NCBI GenBank assembly: GCA_013151365.1
Contig: JAADIK010000170.1
Span: 1-25,634, forward strand
Direction: 5' to 3'
From: Deltaproteobacteria bacterium
Lineage (GTDB): Bacteria; Desulfobacterota; Desulfobulbia; Desulfobulbales; Desulfobulbaceae
DNA length: 25,634 nucleotides
The position numbers and the translations under genes were made by a program. Below the pieces are notes generated by a model. That model had not been told where the DNA came from and ran no database searches. It saw only the letters and a list, made by a program, of their open reading frames with translations. Shown here piece after piece: positions 7,903 to 14,930 of the stretch (positions within the stretch are counted from its first letter, which is position 1; the number at the start of each line of letters is the position of its first letter).

Positions 7903-9027
7903 ATGCAAAATTCATCTTTTTGGCCGCTGGAAAAGACTCTTGAGCCATTGTTTGAGAGAGGTCTTGCAAAAGGGGTTTTTACCGCGGCTGCCTGCGCGAT
8001 TTTTAAGCAAAACGGGGACCGGCCCGGAAGGTTGATCAAAACTTGGGGCAGAACAAGAAAAGGAAAGAACGGGAAAGAAGTAACCCCGGAGACCATCTTT
8101 GACCTGGCCTCTCTGACAAAACCGCTCTGTACGACACTCTCTATCCTCTGTTTGATAGATCAAGGTGCGCTGGACTGGAGCGATTCCCTTGATACGCTTT
8201 TAAAGGCTGATATAGAGCCTGGAAAGCGAAACATCCGCCTTGACCAACTCCTCTCTCATTCATCCGGACTCAGGCCATACAGAGCTTATTTTGCAGGTTT
8301 TGCCCCGGAAATAAAGAAAGATAATAAAAAAAAATTAATAAAAACTATACTCGAAGAACCCTTGGCATATGAACCTGGAAGTGAATGTCGTTATAGTGAC
8401 CTGGGATTTATGTTGTTGGGAGAAGTGGTGGAACGGGTATCCGGCCGGCAACTTAATTCTTTTTTTAACGAAAAAATAATAAAACCGCTGAAGATAAAAG
8501 AATCTCCATTTTTTAATACTTTAAATAGAAAAAAGAGCAAAAAAACAGAAAAATTTGCCGCAACTGAAAAATGTCCCTGGCGAGAAAGGATTATGCAGGG
8601 CGAGGTCCATGACGAACATGCCTGGCTTATGGGGGGGGTGGCCGGTCATGCCGGTCTTTTCGGTACTATCGGTGCGGTATTGTTTGTTACTGAAAAAATT
8701 TTGCACCAGTGGCAGGGCCAGGAAAAACATCCGGCTTACAGCACAACGACACTGCAAATGGCTCTGAAAAAAAAGTATTCGGACCAAACCTGGTGTCTGG
8801 GATTTGACACCCCCACGCCCGGCGGCTCAAGCGGGGGAAAATATCTTTCTCCGCAAAGTGTCGGCCATCTCGGTTACACAGGGACCTCTTTCTGGATCGA
8901 CCCGGAAAGGGACCTGGTCATGATCTTGCTCACCAACCGGGTGCACCCGACCAGAAAAAACGAGCAGATACGGCTGTTCAGACCGCTTTTTCACGATACG
9001 GTTATAGAGGGCTTGTCCGGCGGATAA
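7903..9027 (+). CDS. Serine beta-lactamase-like hydrolase (class C / esterase family)
   Basis: This is a 374-residue member of the AmpC-like serine hydrolase superfamily (COG1680), which includes penicillin-binding proteins, esterases and peptidases; the substrate cannot be told from sequence. The nucleophile motif SxxK is SLTK at residues 70-73, the second motif is YSD, and the HxG-type third motif is HLGYTG near the C terminus. FDLASLTKPLCTTL and LLSHSSGLRPY are typical of the family. I chose the ATG at 7903 because AAGGA lies 8 bases upstream; an in-frame TTG at 7870 is possible. No signal peptide is visible, which is unusual if it acts on cell wall. It is AT- and lysine-rich compared with genes to the right, and it occupies the place next to dnaN where dnaA often lies. 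Confidence 0.85.
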   Translation: MQNSSFWPLEKTLEPLFERGLAKGVFTAAACAIFKQNGDRPGRLIKTWGRTRKGKNGKEVTPETIFDLASLTKPLCTTLSILCLIDQGALDWSDSLDTLLKADIEPGKRNIRLDQLLSHSSGLRPYRAYFAGFAPEIKKDNKKKLIKTILEEPLAYEPGSECRYSDLGFMLLGEVVERVSGRQLNSFFNEKIIKPLKIKESPFFNTLNRKKSKKTEKFAATEKCPWRERIMQGEVHDEHAWLMGGVAGHAGLFGTIGAVLFVTEKILHQWQGQEKHPAYSTTTLQMALKKKYSDQTWCLGFDTPTPGGSSGGKYLSPQSVGHLGYTGTSFWIDPERDLVMILLTNRVHPTRKNEQIRLFRPLFHDTVIEGLSGG

Positions 9028-9058
9028 AAAAAGCCCCTGGCAACAAAGACAGAGGCTT
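9025..9058 (-). terminator. Intrinsic terminator of the tusA-dsrEFH-like operon
   Basis: AAGCCCCTG (9031-9039) pairs with CAGAGGCTT (9050-9058) with one mismatch. Read on the minus strand, the stem is followed by a run of seven T (9025-9031). It lies just past the stop of the minus-strand operon and overlaps the stop codon of the converging serine hydrolase. Confidence 0.7.
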
Positions 9059-9092
9059 GTAACAAGAAAAACAACTTGTTATTTGTAGATTT

Positions 9093-9266
9093 TCACCACC
9101 AGCAGATCGTCTGATCGGCATCCCATACCATGTCGACCAGCTTGTCATAATCCGGAGACTCAACATTCAGGTCAAAAGAGGCCTGATCACGACCTTCTGA
9201 AACGATTTCCACCAGTTTTTTTACATCTTCGGTCGGTTCGGATCGATAGATATGCAACATTTTCAT
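9093..9266 (-). CDS. 57-residue DsrH/TusB-like protein
   Basis: This small gene starts at the ATG at 9266 behind AGAGGAG with 8-base spacing. It ends in TGA at 9093 just before an intrinsic terminator. The product begins MKMLHIYRSEPTEDVKKLVE and ends DADQTICWW. The MLHI-type start resembles the first strand of DsrH/TusB proteins, and the single cysteine is C55. It is about half the usual length of DsrH (roughly 95-100 residues). Its place after a DsrE-like and a DsrF-like gene reproduces the order dsrE-dsrF-dsrH, which is the main reason for the call. Family membership is inferred from position and a short similarity; coding status is well supported by the start signal and operon fit. Confidence 0.65.
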   Translation of the reverse strand: MKMLHIYRSEPTEDVKKLVEIVSEGRDQASFDLNVESPDYDKLVDMVWDADQTICWW

Positions 9267-9302
9267 AGTTTACACTCCTCTTTTTAGAACTTTTACTCTT
9301 TC

Positions 9303-9623
9303 TCAGCTCTTATCGCTTCTCTGGATACCGTAAGGAACAATGACGTCCATGTCCCGAAGCTTCTGTCCAAGTTCTTCAAGAGTAATTTTAACAAAACCAT
9401 GCTTTTCTACATTTCCATCGGGAATGGAATATACTTCACCCTCCATGTCCCGGATCCAGTCGATGTTTTCCTTGTGATAATCAGTCAGGTCCGTATCTTC
9501 CAACACGGTATTCATCATGACACCGTAAGCGTACATGTTTTCAACCGCAAGGCCCAGGGCTGATCTGATACCGTCGAGCGAATATTCATTGCTGGGATAC
9601 ATAAAAAAAACTTTTTTAGACAT
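9303..9623 (-). CDS. DsrE/DsrF-family protein lacking cysteine (DsrF/TusC-like)
   Basis: The 106-residue product has the alternating strand/helix pattern of the DsrE/F/H fold, beginning MSKKVFFMYPSNEYSLDGI. It contains no cysteine at all, so it cannot be the persulfide-carrying subunit. In DsrEFH and TusBCD complexes the DsrF/TusC position is likewise structural, which fits its place between a cysteine-bearing DsrE-like gene and a DsrH-like gene. The ATG at 9623 is preceded by AAGGAGAAAAAGG, and only 11 bases separate it from the upstream gene. Function in sulfur relay is inferred from the operon. Confidence 0.7.
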   Translation of the reverse strand: MSKKVFFMYPSNEYSLDGIRSALGLAVENMYAYGVMMNTVLEDTDLTDYHKENIDWIRDMEGEVYSIPDGNVEKHGFVKITLEELGQKLRDMDVIVPYGIQRSDKS

Positions 9624-9634
9624 CCTTTTTCTCC

Positions 9635-9952
9635 TTATAAAGTCAGATAGCAGTCATAGTCCTCAAGGATAGCGCCATGTTGAGCCTGGGTTGCCATTTT
9701 TTCGGGTGCAAGACCCTTGGGGATATCTTTGACATCATAACCCACCTTTTTGTAACTATCGGCACAGATGGAGACATCGACATTGTCCAGAGCGCACAGG
9801 GCGGGAAATTCGGCACACTTGGTGAGATGGGTTGCCATCCAGGTAAAGAACACTTTAACCTTGGCCCCCTTGGCCAGCGCTGCTTTGGTTATGCCCACGA
9901 CATGCCGCATATTCTGGGGAGATGTTACAAAAATTCCGATACTTTTTGCCAT
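9635..9952 (-). CDS. DsrE-family sulfur-relay protein (DsrE/TusD-like)
   Basis: The 105-residue product belongs to the DsrE-like fold, opening with MAKSIGIFVTSP and a helix rich in alanine and lysine. It has cysteines at 46, 53, 63 and 101. C63, in SICADSYKKVG, sits where DsrE/TusD proteins carry the active cysteine that accepts persulfide sulfur, usually from TusA. A strong CAGGAGG precedes the ATG. It lies between tusA (82 bases upstream) and the cysteine-free partner (11 bases downstream), consistent with one transcript and a cytoplasmic sulfur-transfer complex. Whether it works in an oxidative, reductive or biosynthetic direction cannot be told. Confidence 0.8.
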   Translation of the reverse strand: MAKSIGIFVTSPQNMRHVVGITKAALAKGAKVKVFFTWMATHLTKCAEFPALCALDNVDVSICADSYKKVGYDVKDIPKGLAPEKMATQAQHGAILEDYDCYLTL

Positions 9953-9973
9953 TTTAACCTCCTGAAATAAGAT

Positions 9974-10011
9974 AACGGCGCGGCCACTTGCAAGGGAGGT
10001 TTAACGCCGTT
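9974..10011. other. Hairpin between tusA and the dsrE-like gene
   Basis: AACGGCG (9974-9980) pairs exactly with CGCCGTT (10005-10011). On the minus strand no T-run follows, so it is more likely a processing or stability hairpin inside the operon than a terminator. On the plus strand it is followed by TTTTAT. Confidence 0.45.
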
Positions 10012-10034
10012 TTTATGTGTACTGGTTTGTTTTA

Positions 10035-10286
10035 TCAGCCTTTTTTAATATAATAGGTTGTAAAACCCTCTTCATCTTTTAAACCCAAAAACTCATGACC
10101 GGAACGCTCGCACCAGCCGGGGATGTCATTCCTGGAGCCGGGATCCGTACCCATGACCTGCAGAATCTCACCGGATTTGAGCTTACCCATCTCTTTTTTA
10201 GTCCGAAGCAGAGGCATCGGGCAGCTCAACCCCTTGGCGTCAAGTACTGCTGCAACGTTCAGTTCTTCTAGTTTTACATCACCCAT
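10035..10286 (-). CDS. tusA: TusA/SirA-family sulfur carrier protein
   Basis: TusA-type proteins carry sulfane sulfur as a cysteine persulfide and hand it to DsrE-type partners or biosynthetic enzymes. The 83-residue product has the hallmark CPxP as C22-PMP in AKGLSCPMPLLRTKKEM, then the beta-alpha-beta-alpha-beta-beta pattern ending TYYIKKG. Length is typical. AGGAGG precedes the ATG. It is the first gene of the minus-strand operon with the three DsrE-fold genes, and it diverges from a YeeE/YedE membrane transporter, a pairing well known for TusA homologues. A leader of about 120 bases with two inverted repeats precedes it, so control at the promoter or leader is likely. Confidence 0.92.
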   Translation of the reverse strand: MGDVKLEELNVAAVLDAKGLSCPMPLLRTKKEMGKLKSGEILQVMGTDPGSRNDIPGWCERSGHEFLGLKDEEGFTTYYIKKG

Positions 10287-10325
10287 TTGATAATCCTCCT
10301 ACTATAAAAAATAAATTGAAGGGGC

Positions 10326-10353
10326 TTATGAAAACGGATTTATGTTTTCATAA
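10326..10353 (-). other. Perfect 10-bp hairpin in the tusA leader
   Basis: TTATGAAAAC (10326-10335) and GTTTTCATAA (10344-10353) are exact reverse complements around an 8-base loop. By position this falls within the predicted 5' untranslated region of tusA, 40 bases before its start codon. It may be a structural leader element or a second operator. Confidence 0.55.
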
Positions 10354-10376
10354 TAAAGCAGGTAATATCAGACCAT

Positions 10377-10399
10377 GTCACAATGTGACGTCTCACATT
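10377..10399. promoter_or_regulatory. Overlapping palindromes, candidate CRP/FNR-family operator
   Basis: GTCACA-A-TGTGAC (10377-10389) overlaps AATGTGA-CGTC-TCACATT (10382-10399); both are perfect. The half-site TGTGA/TCACA is that of CRP/FNR-family regulators (CRP, HcpR), but the spacing here is 4 rather than the usual 6 bases. It lies about 10-30 bases downstream of the predicted tusA transcription start, a position that favours repression. Confidence 0.6.
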
Positions 10400-10415
10400 A
10401 CTTACTAAAGCATTT

Positions 10416-10444
10416 TTTATACCGGACCGAAGGTTTCCTGTCAA
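10416..10444 (-). promoter_or_regulatory. Sigma-70 promoter of the tusA operon
   Basis: On the minus strand TTGACA (10444-10439) is followed after 17 bases by TATAAA (10421-10416). This is a near-consensus housekeeping promoter with a predicted start near 10409, about 120 bases ahead of tusA. The candidate operator at 10377-10399 lies immediately downstream. Confidence 0.7.
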
Positions 10445-10556
10445 GCGGAAAATGAATGGCAATTCAAATGCTTTTTTAAAGATAATGGTATGATTTTTTT
10501 TGTAAAAATAAACGCAAACAGTAATGATTATTTTTCAGATTGGTCGTTTAACTTGC

Positions 10557-10585
10557 TTGACAAAAGCTCAAGGCAACGGTAAAAA
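10557..10585 (+). promoter_or_regulatory. Sigma-70 promoter of the YeeE/YedE gene
   Basis: TTGACA (10557-10562), a 17-base spacer and TAAAAA (10580-10585) give a plausible promoter with start near 10592 and a leader of about 105 bases. In that leader TCCGG and CCGGA (about 10618-10638) can pair. Apart from these sites and the tusA signals, the 10287-10696 gap shows no gene. Confidence 0.55.
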
Positions 10586-10696
10586 AAAGTGATTAAAAAA
10601 TGAAACAGCTTTCTCTTTCCGGGGCAATAGACCGGAGAATGGCGAACTCACTGTTCAACCGGACCATTGAAAACAAAAAATGGAGGAGGGAACCGT

Positions 10697-11965
10697 ATGG
10701 CTAGTGAAAACCTGTTTGGTAGAAAAATTAAAGAGTTGTATGTCACTCTATGTAAATCTGAATGGAATGCCACAATAAGCGGGGTGATTGTAGGAATTCT
10801 CAGCGTTCTCCTGATGGCCTGGTGGCGTCCCTGGGGTGCAGTTGGAGCCGTTCGGAAGTGGGGTGACTGGATACTCTATACGGTTGGTGTTTATTCCAAC
10901 ACCGATACCACCCATCTTCTTGGTTTTGTGAATAGTGAGGGGGCCAAGGTTCTGACCAAATCCTTCTGGTATAATACCGGTTCGGTGATCGGTATCGGCT
11001 TTGTCGGCGGCGCTTTCCTTTCCGCTTGCCTGGGAGGTCAGTTTGCGCTTCGTTTTCCGCCTATCCGTGAGTATTTCAAGGCCTTGATTGCCGGTACCCT
11101 GATGGGTATCGGTGCTACCCTGGCCGGTGGCTGTAACGTGGGCGGTATGTACAATTCGATCGGCAACCTGAGCGCAAGCGGCTTTGCCATGTGGCTTGGT
11201 CTTGTCTTGGGTGCCATAGCCGGTCTTTGGCTGCTCTACAAGGAAATGGAGTATATCTCCTGGGGCAGCGGCGGTGCCAAGACCTTTGAGTTCCCGCCGG
11301 TGGTCCAGTTTGCTCTCGGTATCGTGGCGATTGCCGCACTCATCTGGGGGGCCAATACCTATGCAAATTTTGAAGGTGGTTTCGAGGATTATATAAACTC
11401 CCTGCCCGGTGTTCTTCTTATTGCCGCCGGCCTCGGTTACACCATGCAGCGTGGCCGCTGGTGCATGATTCAGGGTTTCCGTGAGCCGCACATGACGGGC
11501 AACGGCACCATGGCCAAGTCGGTGGCTCTTTCCATCTGTATTGTAGCGGTTGGCGCGGCAGTGCTCAAATATGCCATTCCCGTGCGCGCCGGTGGAGACC
11601 CGGTGTTGAATACCATGTATTATGTGCGCGGAACCTTTGGCTGGGGCGGTGTGGTCGGCGGCTTTCTCTTCGGTGTCGGAGCGATACTGGCCGGAGGTTG
11701 CGGAACCGGGACCCTGTGGCGTGTGGGCGAGGGCCAGATAAAACTGTGGCTGGTTGCGCTTATGTTCGGCTTGGCAAGTTCGCTCTCCGCCACGCTGGTC
11801 AGGTCCCATCACTGGGAGGCCAGAGGTTTTCTGGGTAAATATGTCTACATGCCGGATGTTATGGGATATGGACCATCACTGCTGCTGATCTTTTTCGCCA
11901 TGGCGCTCTGGTATGTGATCGTGACTTGGAATGAGGAAACAGGTAAACTCATTTTGCCGATGTAA
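10697..11965 (+). CDS. YeeE/YedE-family sulfur-compound transporter
   Basis: This 422-residue polytopic membrane protein belongs to the YeeE/YedE family (PF04143), whose characterised member TsuA imports thiosulfate. It has the two pseudo-symmetric halves, with signature GATLAGGCNVGG (C146) in the first and GAILAGGCGTGT (C335) in the second. A further cysteine in QRGRWCM (C256) lies where the TsuA-type pathway has conserved cysteines. About nine to ten hydrophobic helices can be seen. I chose the ATG at 10697 because GGAGGAGGG lies 7 bases upstream; an in-frame start at 10667 has no such signal. It diverges from tusA-dsrEFH-like genes, suggesting it supplies sulfur (thiosulfate or a related ion) to that relay. 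Substrate is inferred, not shown. Confidence 0.88.
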   Translation: MASENLFGRKIKELYVTLCKSEWNATISGVIVGILSVLLMAWWRPWGAVGAVRKWGDWILYTVGVYSNTDTTHLLGFVNSEGAKVLTKSFWYNTGSVIGIGFVGGAFLSACLGGQFALRFPPIREYFKALIAGTLMGIGATLAGGCNVGGMYNSIGNLSASGFAMWLGLVLGAIAGLWLLYKEMEYISWGSGGAKTFEFPPVVQFALGIVAIAALIWGANTYANFEGGFEDYINSLPGVLLIAAGLGYTMQRGRWCMIQGFREPHMTGNGTMAKSVALSICIVAVGAAVLKYAIPVRAGGDPVLNTMYYVRGTFGWGGVVGGFLFGVGAILAGGCGTGTLWRVGEGQIKLWLVALMFGLASSLSATLVRSHHWEARGFLGKYVYMPDVMGYGPSLLLIFFAMALWYVIVTWNEETGKLILPM

Positions 11966-11995
11966 ACGGCTTCTTCCATATCTTTTTTTGGTGAT

Positions 11996-12038
11996 AAATA
12001 GCGGTGTCCGATCACAACGGGCACCGCTATTTTTTTTA
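11996..12038 (+). terminator. Intrinsic terminator after the YeeE/YedE gene
   Basis: AAATAGCGGTG (11996-12006) pairs perfectly with CACCGCTATTT (12022-12032), followed by a run of T to 12038. It lies 30 bases past the stop codon and isolates the transporter from the following gene. Confidence 0.9.
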
Positions 12039-12066
12039 CCTGTTTCCGTGAGCGTTCAATAGAGGT
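12039..12066 (+). repeat. Possible relic of the R1 repeat
   Basis: CCTGTTTCCGTGAGCGTTC matches the first 19 positions of the R1 family apart from a few substitutions. The remainder, including the GTGCAGAT core and the closing arm, is missing. It directly follows a terminator and supplies the upstream region of the cyclo-ligase gene. Confidence 0.4.
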
Positions 12067-12076
12067 AAGCAAGAGG

Positions 12077-12697
12077 ATGAATACTCAGAATCGAAACAGT
12101 TGGCGCCATAAAATTCTTAGCGGGCGTGACCGGTTATCTCCAGCCGAATTGGCTGAAAAAAGCGGCCGGATCACCGAAGGACTATTTACCCTTGAGGAAA
12201 CAAGGGCGGCGCATATTTTTTTTATCTACCTGCATTTTCGCAGTGAAGTGCAGACTCGGGATATTGTGCGCCGCTGCCTGGCCGAGGGTAAGACCGTCAC
12301 CGTACCCTTGACCCTGACAAACGAATCACGTCTTTTGGCCGTGCGCATAACCGATCCGCAAAATCAGCTTGAACCCGGCTATTGCACGATTCCCGAGCCG
12401 ATACCAAGTCTGGTCCCCGGGTCGGTACTTGATCCGGCCAAGATTGAGGTGGTCATTGTCCCCGGTTCTGTTTTTGACCGGTTTGGCGGCCGCCTGGGCT
12501 ACGGGGGCGGCTATTATGACCGTTTTCTCGACCAGGAGGCTGCTAATGCTCTTCGCATTGGCCTGGCCTATGAACTCCAACTGGTGGACCAGGTCCCGCT
12601 TGAACCCCATGACCAGCTTATGGATTTCGTGGTGACGGAAAAAAAAATCTATGATTGCAGGAGACTACGCCATGCGCCGGACCGCCGTGTATCGTGA
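12077..12697 (+). CDS. 5-formyltetrahydrofolate cyclo-ligase
   Basis: The enzyme converts 5-formyl-THF to 5,10-methenyl-THF using ATP, returning a storage folate to one-carbon metabolism. The 206-residue product has the family signature GGRLGYGGGYYDRFL (residues about 134-148), which binds ATP phosphate. It has the N-terminal helix with LSPAELAEKS and the segment FIYLHFRSEVQT. The ATG at 12077 is preceded by GAGGT at 10-base spacing and by AAGAGG immediately upstream. Its last 26 bases overlap the next gene's start, so the two are probably translated together although no functional link is evident. E. coli calls this gene fau/ygfA; no symbol is assigned here. Confidence 0.92.
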   Translation: MNTQNRNSWRHKILSGRDRLSPAELAEKSGRITEGLFTLEETRAAHIFFIYLHFRSEVQTRDIVRRCLAEGKTVTVPLTLTNESRLLAVRITDPQNQLEPGYCTIPEPIPSLVPGSVLDPAKIEVVIVPGSVFDRFGGRLGYGGGYYDRFLDQEAANALRIGLAYELQLVDQVPLEPHDQLMDFVVTEKKIYDCRRLRHAPDRRVS

Positions 12698-13736
12698 TAA
12701 CCTCTTTCTTGAACATCAACCCGGCTTTGCCCATGTTGAATCTCCGGACAGGCTGCGGGTTATCTACCGGGAACTCGACCGGGAGGAAACAGCCGGCCAT
12801 TTTGTCTTTCCGGATTTCGCCCCGGCATCCCCGGAGATTATCGGCCTTAATCATACGCCGCAGCAGATCGAGAGGGTGGCGGCAACCGCGGGCCGGGAGC
12901 ATGGCGTTCTGGACGCGGATACCCAGACGTCGGCCAGGTCGTATGATGCGGCCTGTCTGGCGGCCGGGGCCCTGGTCGACGGGGTCAAGAGAATTTTCGA
13001 TGGTGAAATAGATAACGGTTTCTGCCTGGTTCGCCCTCCCGGGCACCATGCCGAGCGTGATCGTTCCATGGGTTTCTGTCTGTTTAACAATGTGGCCGTG
13101 GCCGCCCGCTGGGCCCTCGCCAACCTTGGCCTGCAACGCATCCTGATCGTGGACTGGGACCTGCATCACGGCAACGGCACCCAGCATAGTTTTTATGATA
13201 CCGACGAAGTCCTGTACTGTTCCACTCATCAATATCCTTATTACCCGGGAACCGGCGCGGTCATGGAAACCGGAACCGGCAGGGGAGAGGGATTCACGAT
13301 CAACGTCCCTTTGCCCGGTGGTCAGGGTGATATTGATTTTGCCCGTATTTTCAATGAACTGTTCGCCCCGATTGCCAGGCTTTACCGGCCCCAGCTCATC
13401 CTTGTTTCCTGCGGCTTTGATATCTACCAGGGAGACCCCCTGGGCACAATGCGGGTAACCCCGCCCGGTTTTGCCTATATGACCATGGTTATGCAAAACC
13501 TTGCCGACCAGCTCTGTAACGGCCGGCTGCTCATTACCCTTGAAGGGGGCTATGACCTGACCGGAATGCGGGACGGGGCGCTGGCGGTCCTGACCGAGTT
13601 GTGCGGAGAAAAACTCAATCCGGCTTACCCTGATTTTTCAGCCGGAAAGATGACGGATGAACCGCCCGTAGACGGTCCGCCCCCTATATTTCTGGATCAG
13701 GTTATGGGGCTTGCAAAAAATTATTGGAAAATGTAA
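12672..13736 (+). CDS. Histone-deacetylase superfamily protein (acetoin utilisation/polyamine deacetylase type)
   Basis: This 354-residue zinc hydrolase of the HDAC superfamily removes acyl groups from lysine-like or polyamine substrates. Active-site elements are all present: RPPGHHAERD (tandem histidines 125-126), DWDLHHGNGT (zinc-binding D and H), SCGFDIYQGDP (third zinc-ligand aspartate) and LEGGYD (transition-state tyrosine). The sequence resembles class II/HdaH-like bacterial members more than AcuC. I chose ATG 12672 because GCAGGAG lies 8 bases upstream; an ATG at 12651 is in frame but lacks a site. It overlaps the cyclo-ligase gene by 26 bases. The physiological substrate (acetylated enzymes or acetylpolyamines) is unknown; bacteria of this kind have no histones. 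Confidence 0.92.
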   Translation: MRRTAVYRDNLFLEHQPGFAHVESPDRLRVIYRELDREETAGHFVFPDFAPASPEIIGLNHTPQQIERVAATAGREHGVLDADTQTSARSYDAACLAAGALVDGVKRIFDGEIDNGFCLVRPPGHHAERDRSMGFCLFNNVAVAARWALANLGLQRILIVDWDLHHGNGTQHSFYDTDEVLYCSTHQYPYYPGTGAVMETGTGRGEGFTINVPLPGGQGDIDFARIFNELFAPIARLYRPQLILVSCGFDIYQGDPLGTMRVTPPGFAYMTMVMQNLADQLCNGRLLITLEGGYDLTGMRDGALAVLTELCGEKLNPAYPDFSAGKMTDEPPVDGPPPIFLDQVMGLAKNYWKM

Positions 13737-13796
13737 ACTACAATAATGTAAGTGGAGGGGGAGAGCTGAAAAATTTCCACGTCTTGCGGTTATGTT

Positions 13797-13853
13797 ACCT
13801 GAATTCGTGAGCGTTCGAGAACGGTGCAGATGCAAGCCGTCACGGATCCAGGT
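13797..13853 (+). repeat. R1 dispersed intergenic repeat, copy b (short form)
   Basis: This 57-base copy runs from ACCTGAATTCGTGA to TCACGGATCCAGGT, its ends forming a 14-position stem with few mismatches. Inside are the hairpin CGTT-CGAG-AACG, the invariant GTGCAGAT, and TGC-AGAT-GCA, so it can fold as an outer stem with two small arms. It lies between the HDAC gene and the response regulator and ends 26 bases before the preferred regulator start. Confidence 0.9.
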
Positions 13854-13879
13854 GTTAATTATTGAGTTGTGAAGAGGGC

Positions 13880-14926
13880 ATGGCTTCAAAAATACTTATT
13901 GCCGATGACGATGATTTAGTCCGCAATGCGGTGCAGCAGATACTGATCATGTTTGACTATGATGTGGTTGCCGTGCAAAGTGGCCGGGAAGTGCTGGACC
14001 AGATCAATGATGATTTTGATGTTATTGTTCTTGATATCAACATGCCGGACATGGATGGTTTTGAGACCCTGGATGGTTTGAACCGGAAAAAAATCGATAT
14101 CCCGGTCATCTTTTTGACCGGTGCCGGTTCCATGGATTACGCGGTCAAGGCCATCAATCTCGGCGCCTACGACTTTATGACCAAGCCCATCGAGGATATT
14201 GAATTTTTTCATGTCAAAATCAAGCGGGCCATAGAAAAAAGAAATTTTGTCAGGCATGAAAAGAATTATCGCCTGAACCTGGAAAAAGAGGTTCGGGAGA
14301 AAACCAAGGAGCTTGCCGAAAGAAACGTCCTGCTCGAACAGTATGGTCATCAACTGGAAAATGCCGCGGTTGAAGTGATGACCAGTCTGCAGACGGCCCT
14401 GGAAGAAAAGGATGAGTATACGGCCGGCCATACCCGCCGGGTGACCGATTACGCCATGCTGCTGGGAGAGAAACTCGGCCTGTCCCGGGAGGACATGGTG
14501 GTGCTGAGGCGGGCCTCGCAGTTTCATGATATCGGTAAACTGGTCATCGACCTTTCCTGTATCCAGAAGCCGGGGAAACTGACGACGGACGAGTGGGAGC
14601 TGATCAAAAAGCATCCGACCGTGGGGGCGAATATTATTCAGCCCTTTACCTTTATAGACCGGGAACGGAACATTATTCTCCATCATCATGAACGTCTTGA
14701 CGGTAACGGCTATCCGGAGGGTATAGGTGGAGACGAGCTTGACACCCTGACCAGGATTGTCACCGTGGCCGACAGTTATGATGCCATGACCTCGCGGCGC
14801 AATTACCGGCGTAATCTCTCGCCGGTAGAGGCCGTGGCCGAACTCCGCCGCTGTGCCGGGACCCAGTTCGACCCGGACCTGGTCGAGGTTTTCTGCCACG
14901 CCGTGCTTACCGAACCTCCCCACTGA
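13880..14926 (+). CDS. Response regulator with REC and HD-GYP domains
   Basis: The 348-residue product is a RpfG-like two-component output protein. Residues 1-115 are a receiver domain with acidic pocket D10-D12, phosphoacceptor D52 in VLDINMPDMDG, T80 and K102. Residues about 120-165 form a charged helical linker, likely coiled coil. Residues 170-345 are an HD-GYP domain with H184, FHDIGK (H216-D217) and HHERLDGNGYP, the motif of cyclic-di-GMP phosphodiesterases. It would hydrolyse c-di-GMP upon phosphorylation, but the output could also be protein-protein contact. No cognate kinase is adjacent. ATG 13880 follows AAGAGGGC closely; TTG 13862 is an alternative start. Repeats R1b and R2b flank the gene. 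Confidence 0.92.
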   Translation: MASKILIADDDDLVRNAVQQILIMFDYDVVAVQSGREVLDQINDDFDVIVLDINMPDMDGFETLDGLNRKKIDIPVIFLTGAGSMDYAVKAINLGAYDFMTKPIEDIEFFHVKIKRAIEKRNFVRHEKNYRLNLEKEVREKTKELAERNVLLEQYGHQLENAAVEVMTSLQTALEEKDEYTAGHTRRVTDYAMLLGEKLGLSREDMVVLRRASQFHDIGKLVIDLSCIQKPGKLTTDEWELIKKHPTVGANIIQPFTFIDRERNIILHHHERLDGNGYPEGIGGDELDTLTRIVTVADSYDAMTSRRNYRRNLSPVEAVAELRRCAGTQFDPDLVEVFCHAVLTEPPH

Positions 14927-14930
14927 TTTC

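Noticed and set aside
13797..13853. R1 copies as tRNA genes, because GTTCGAGAAC looks like a T-arm
   Set aside because: The elements are only about 55-80 bases and lack an anticodon arm, a D-arm consensus and an acceptor CCA context; the T-arm-like word is too short to count.
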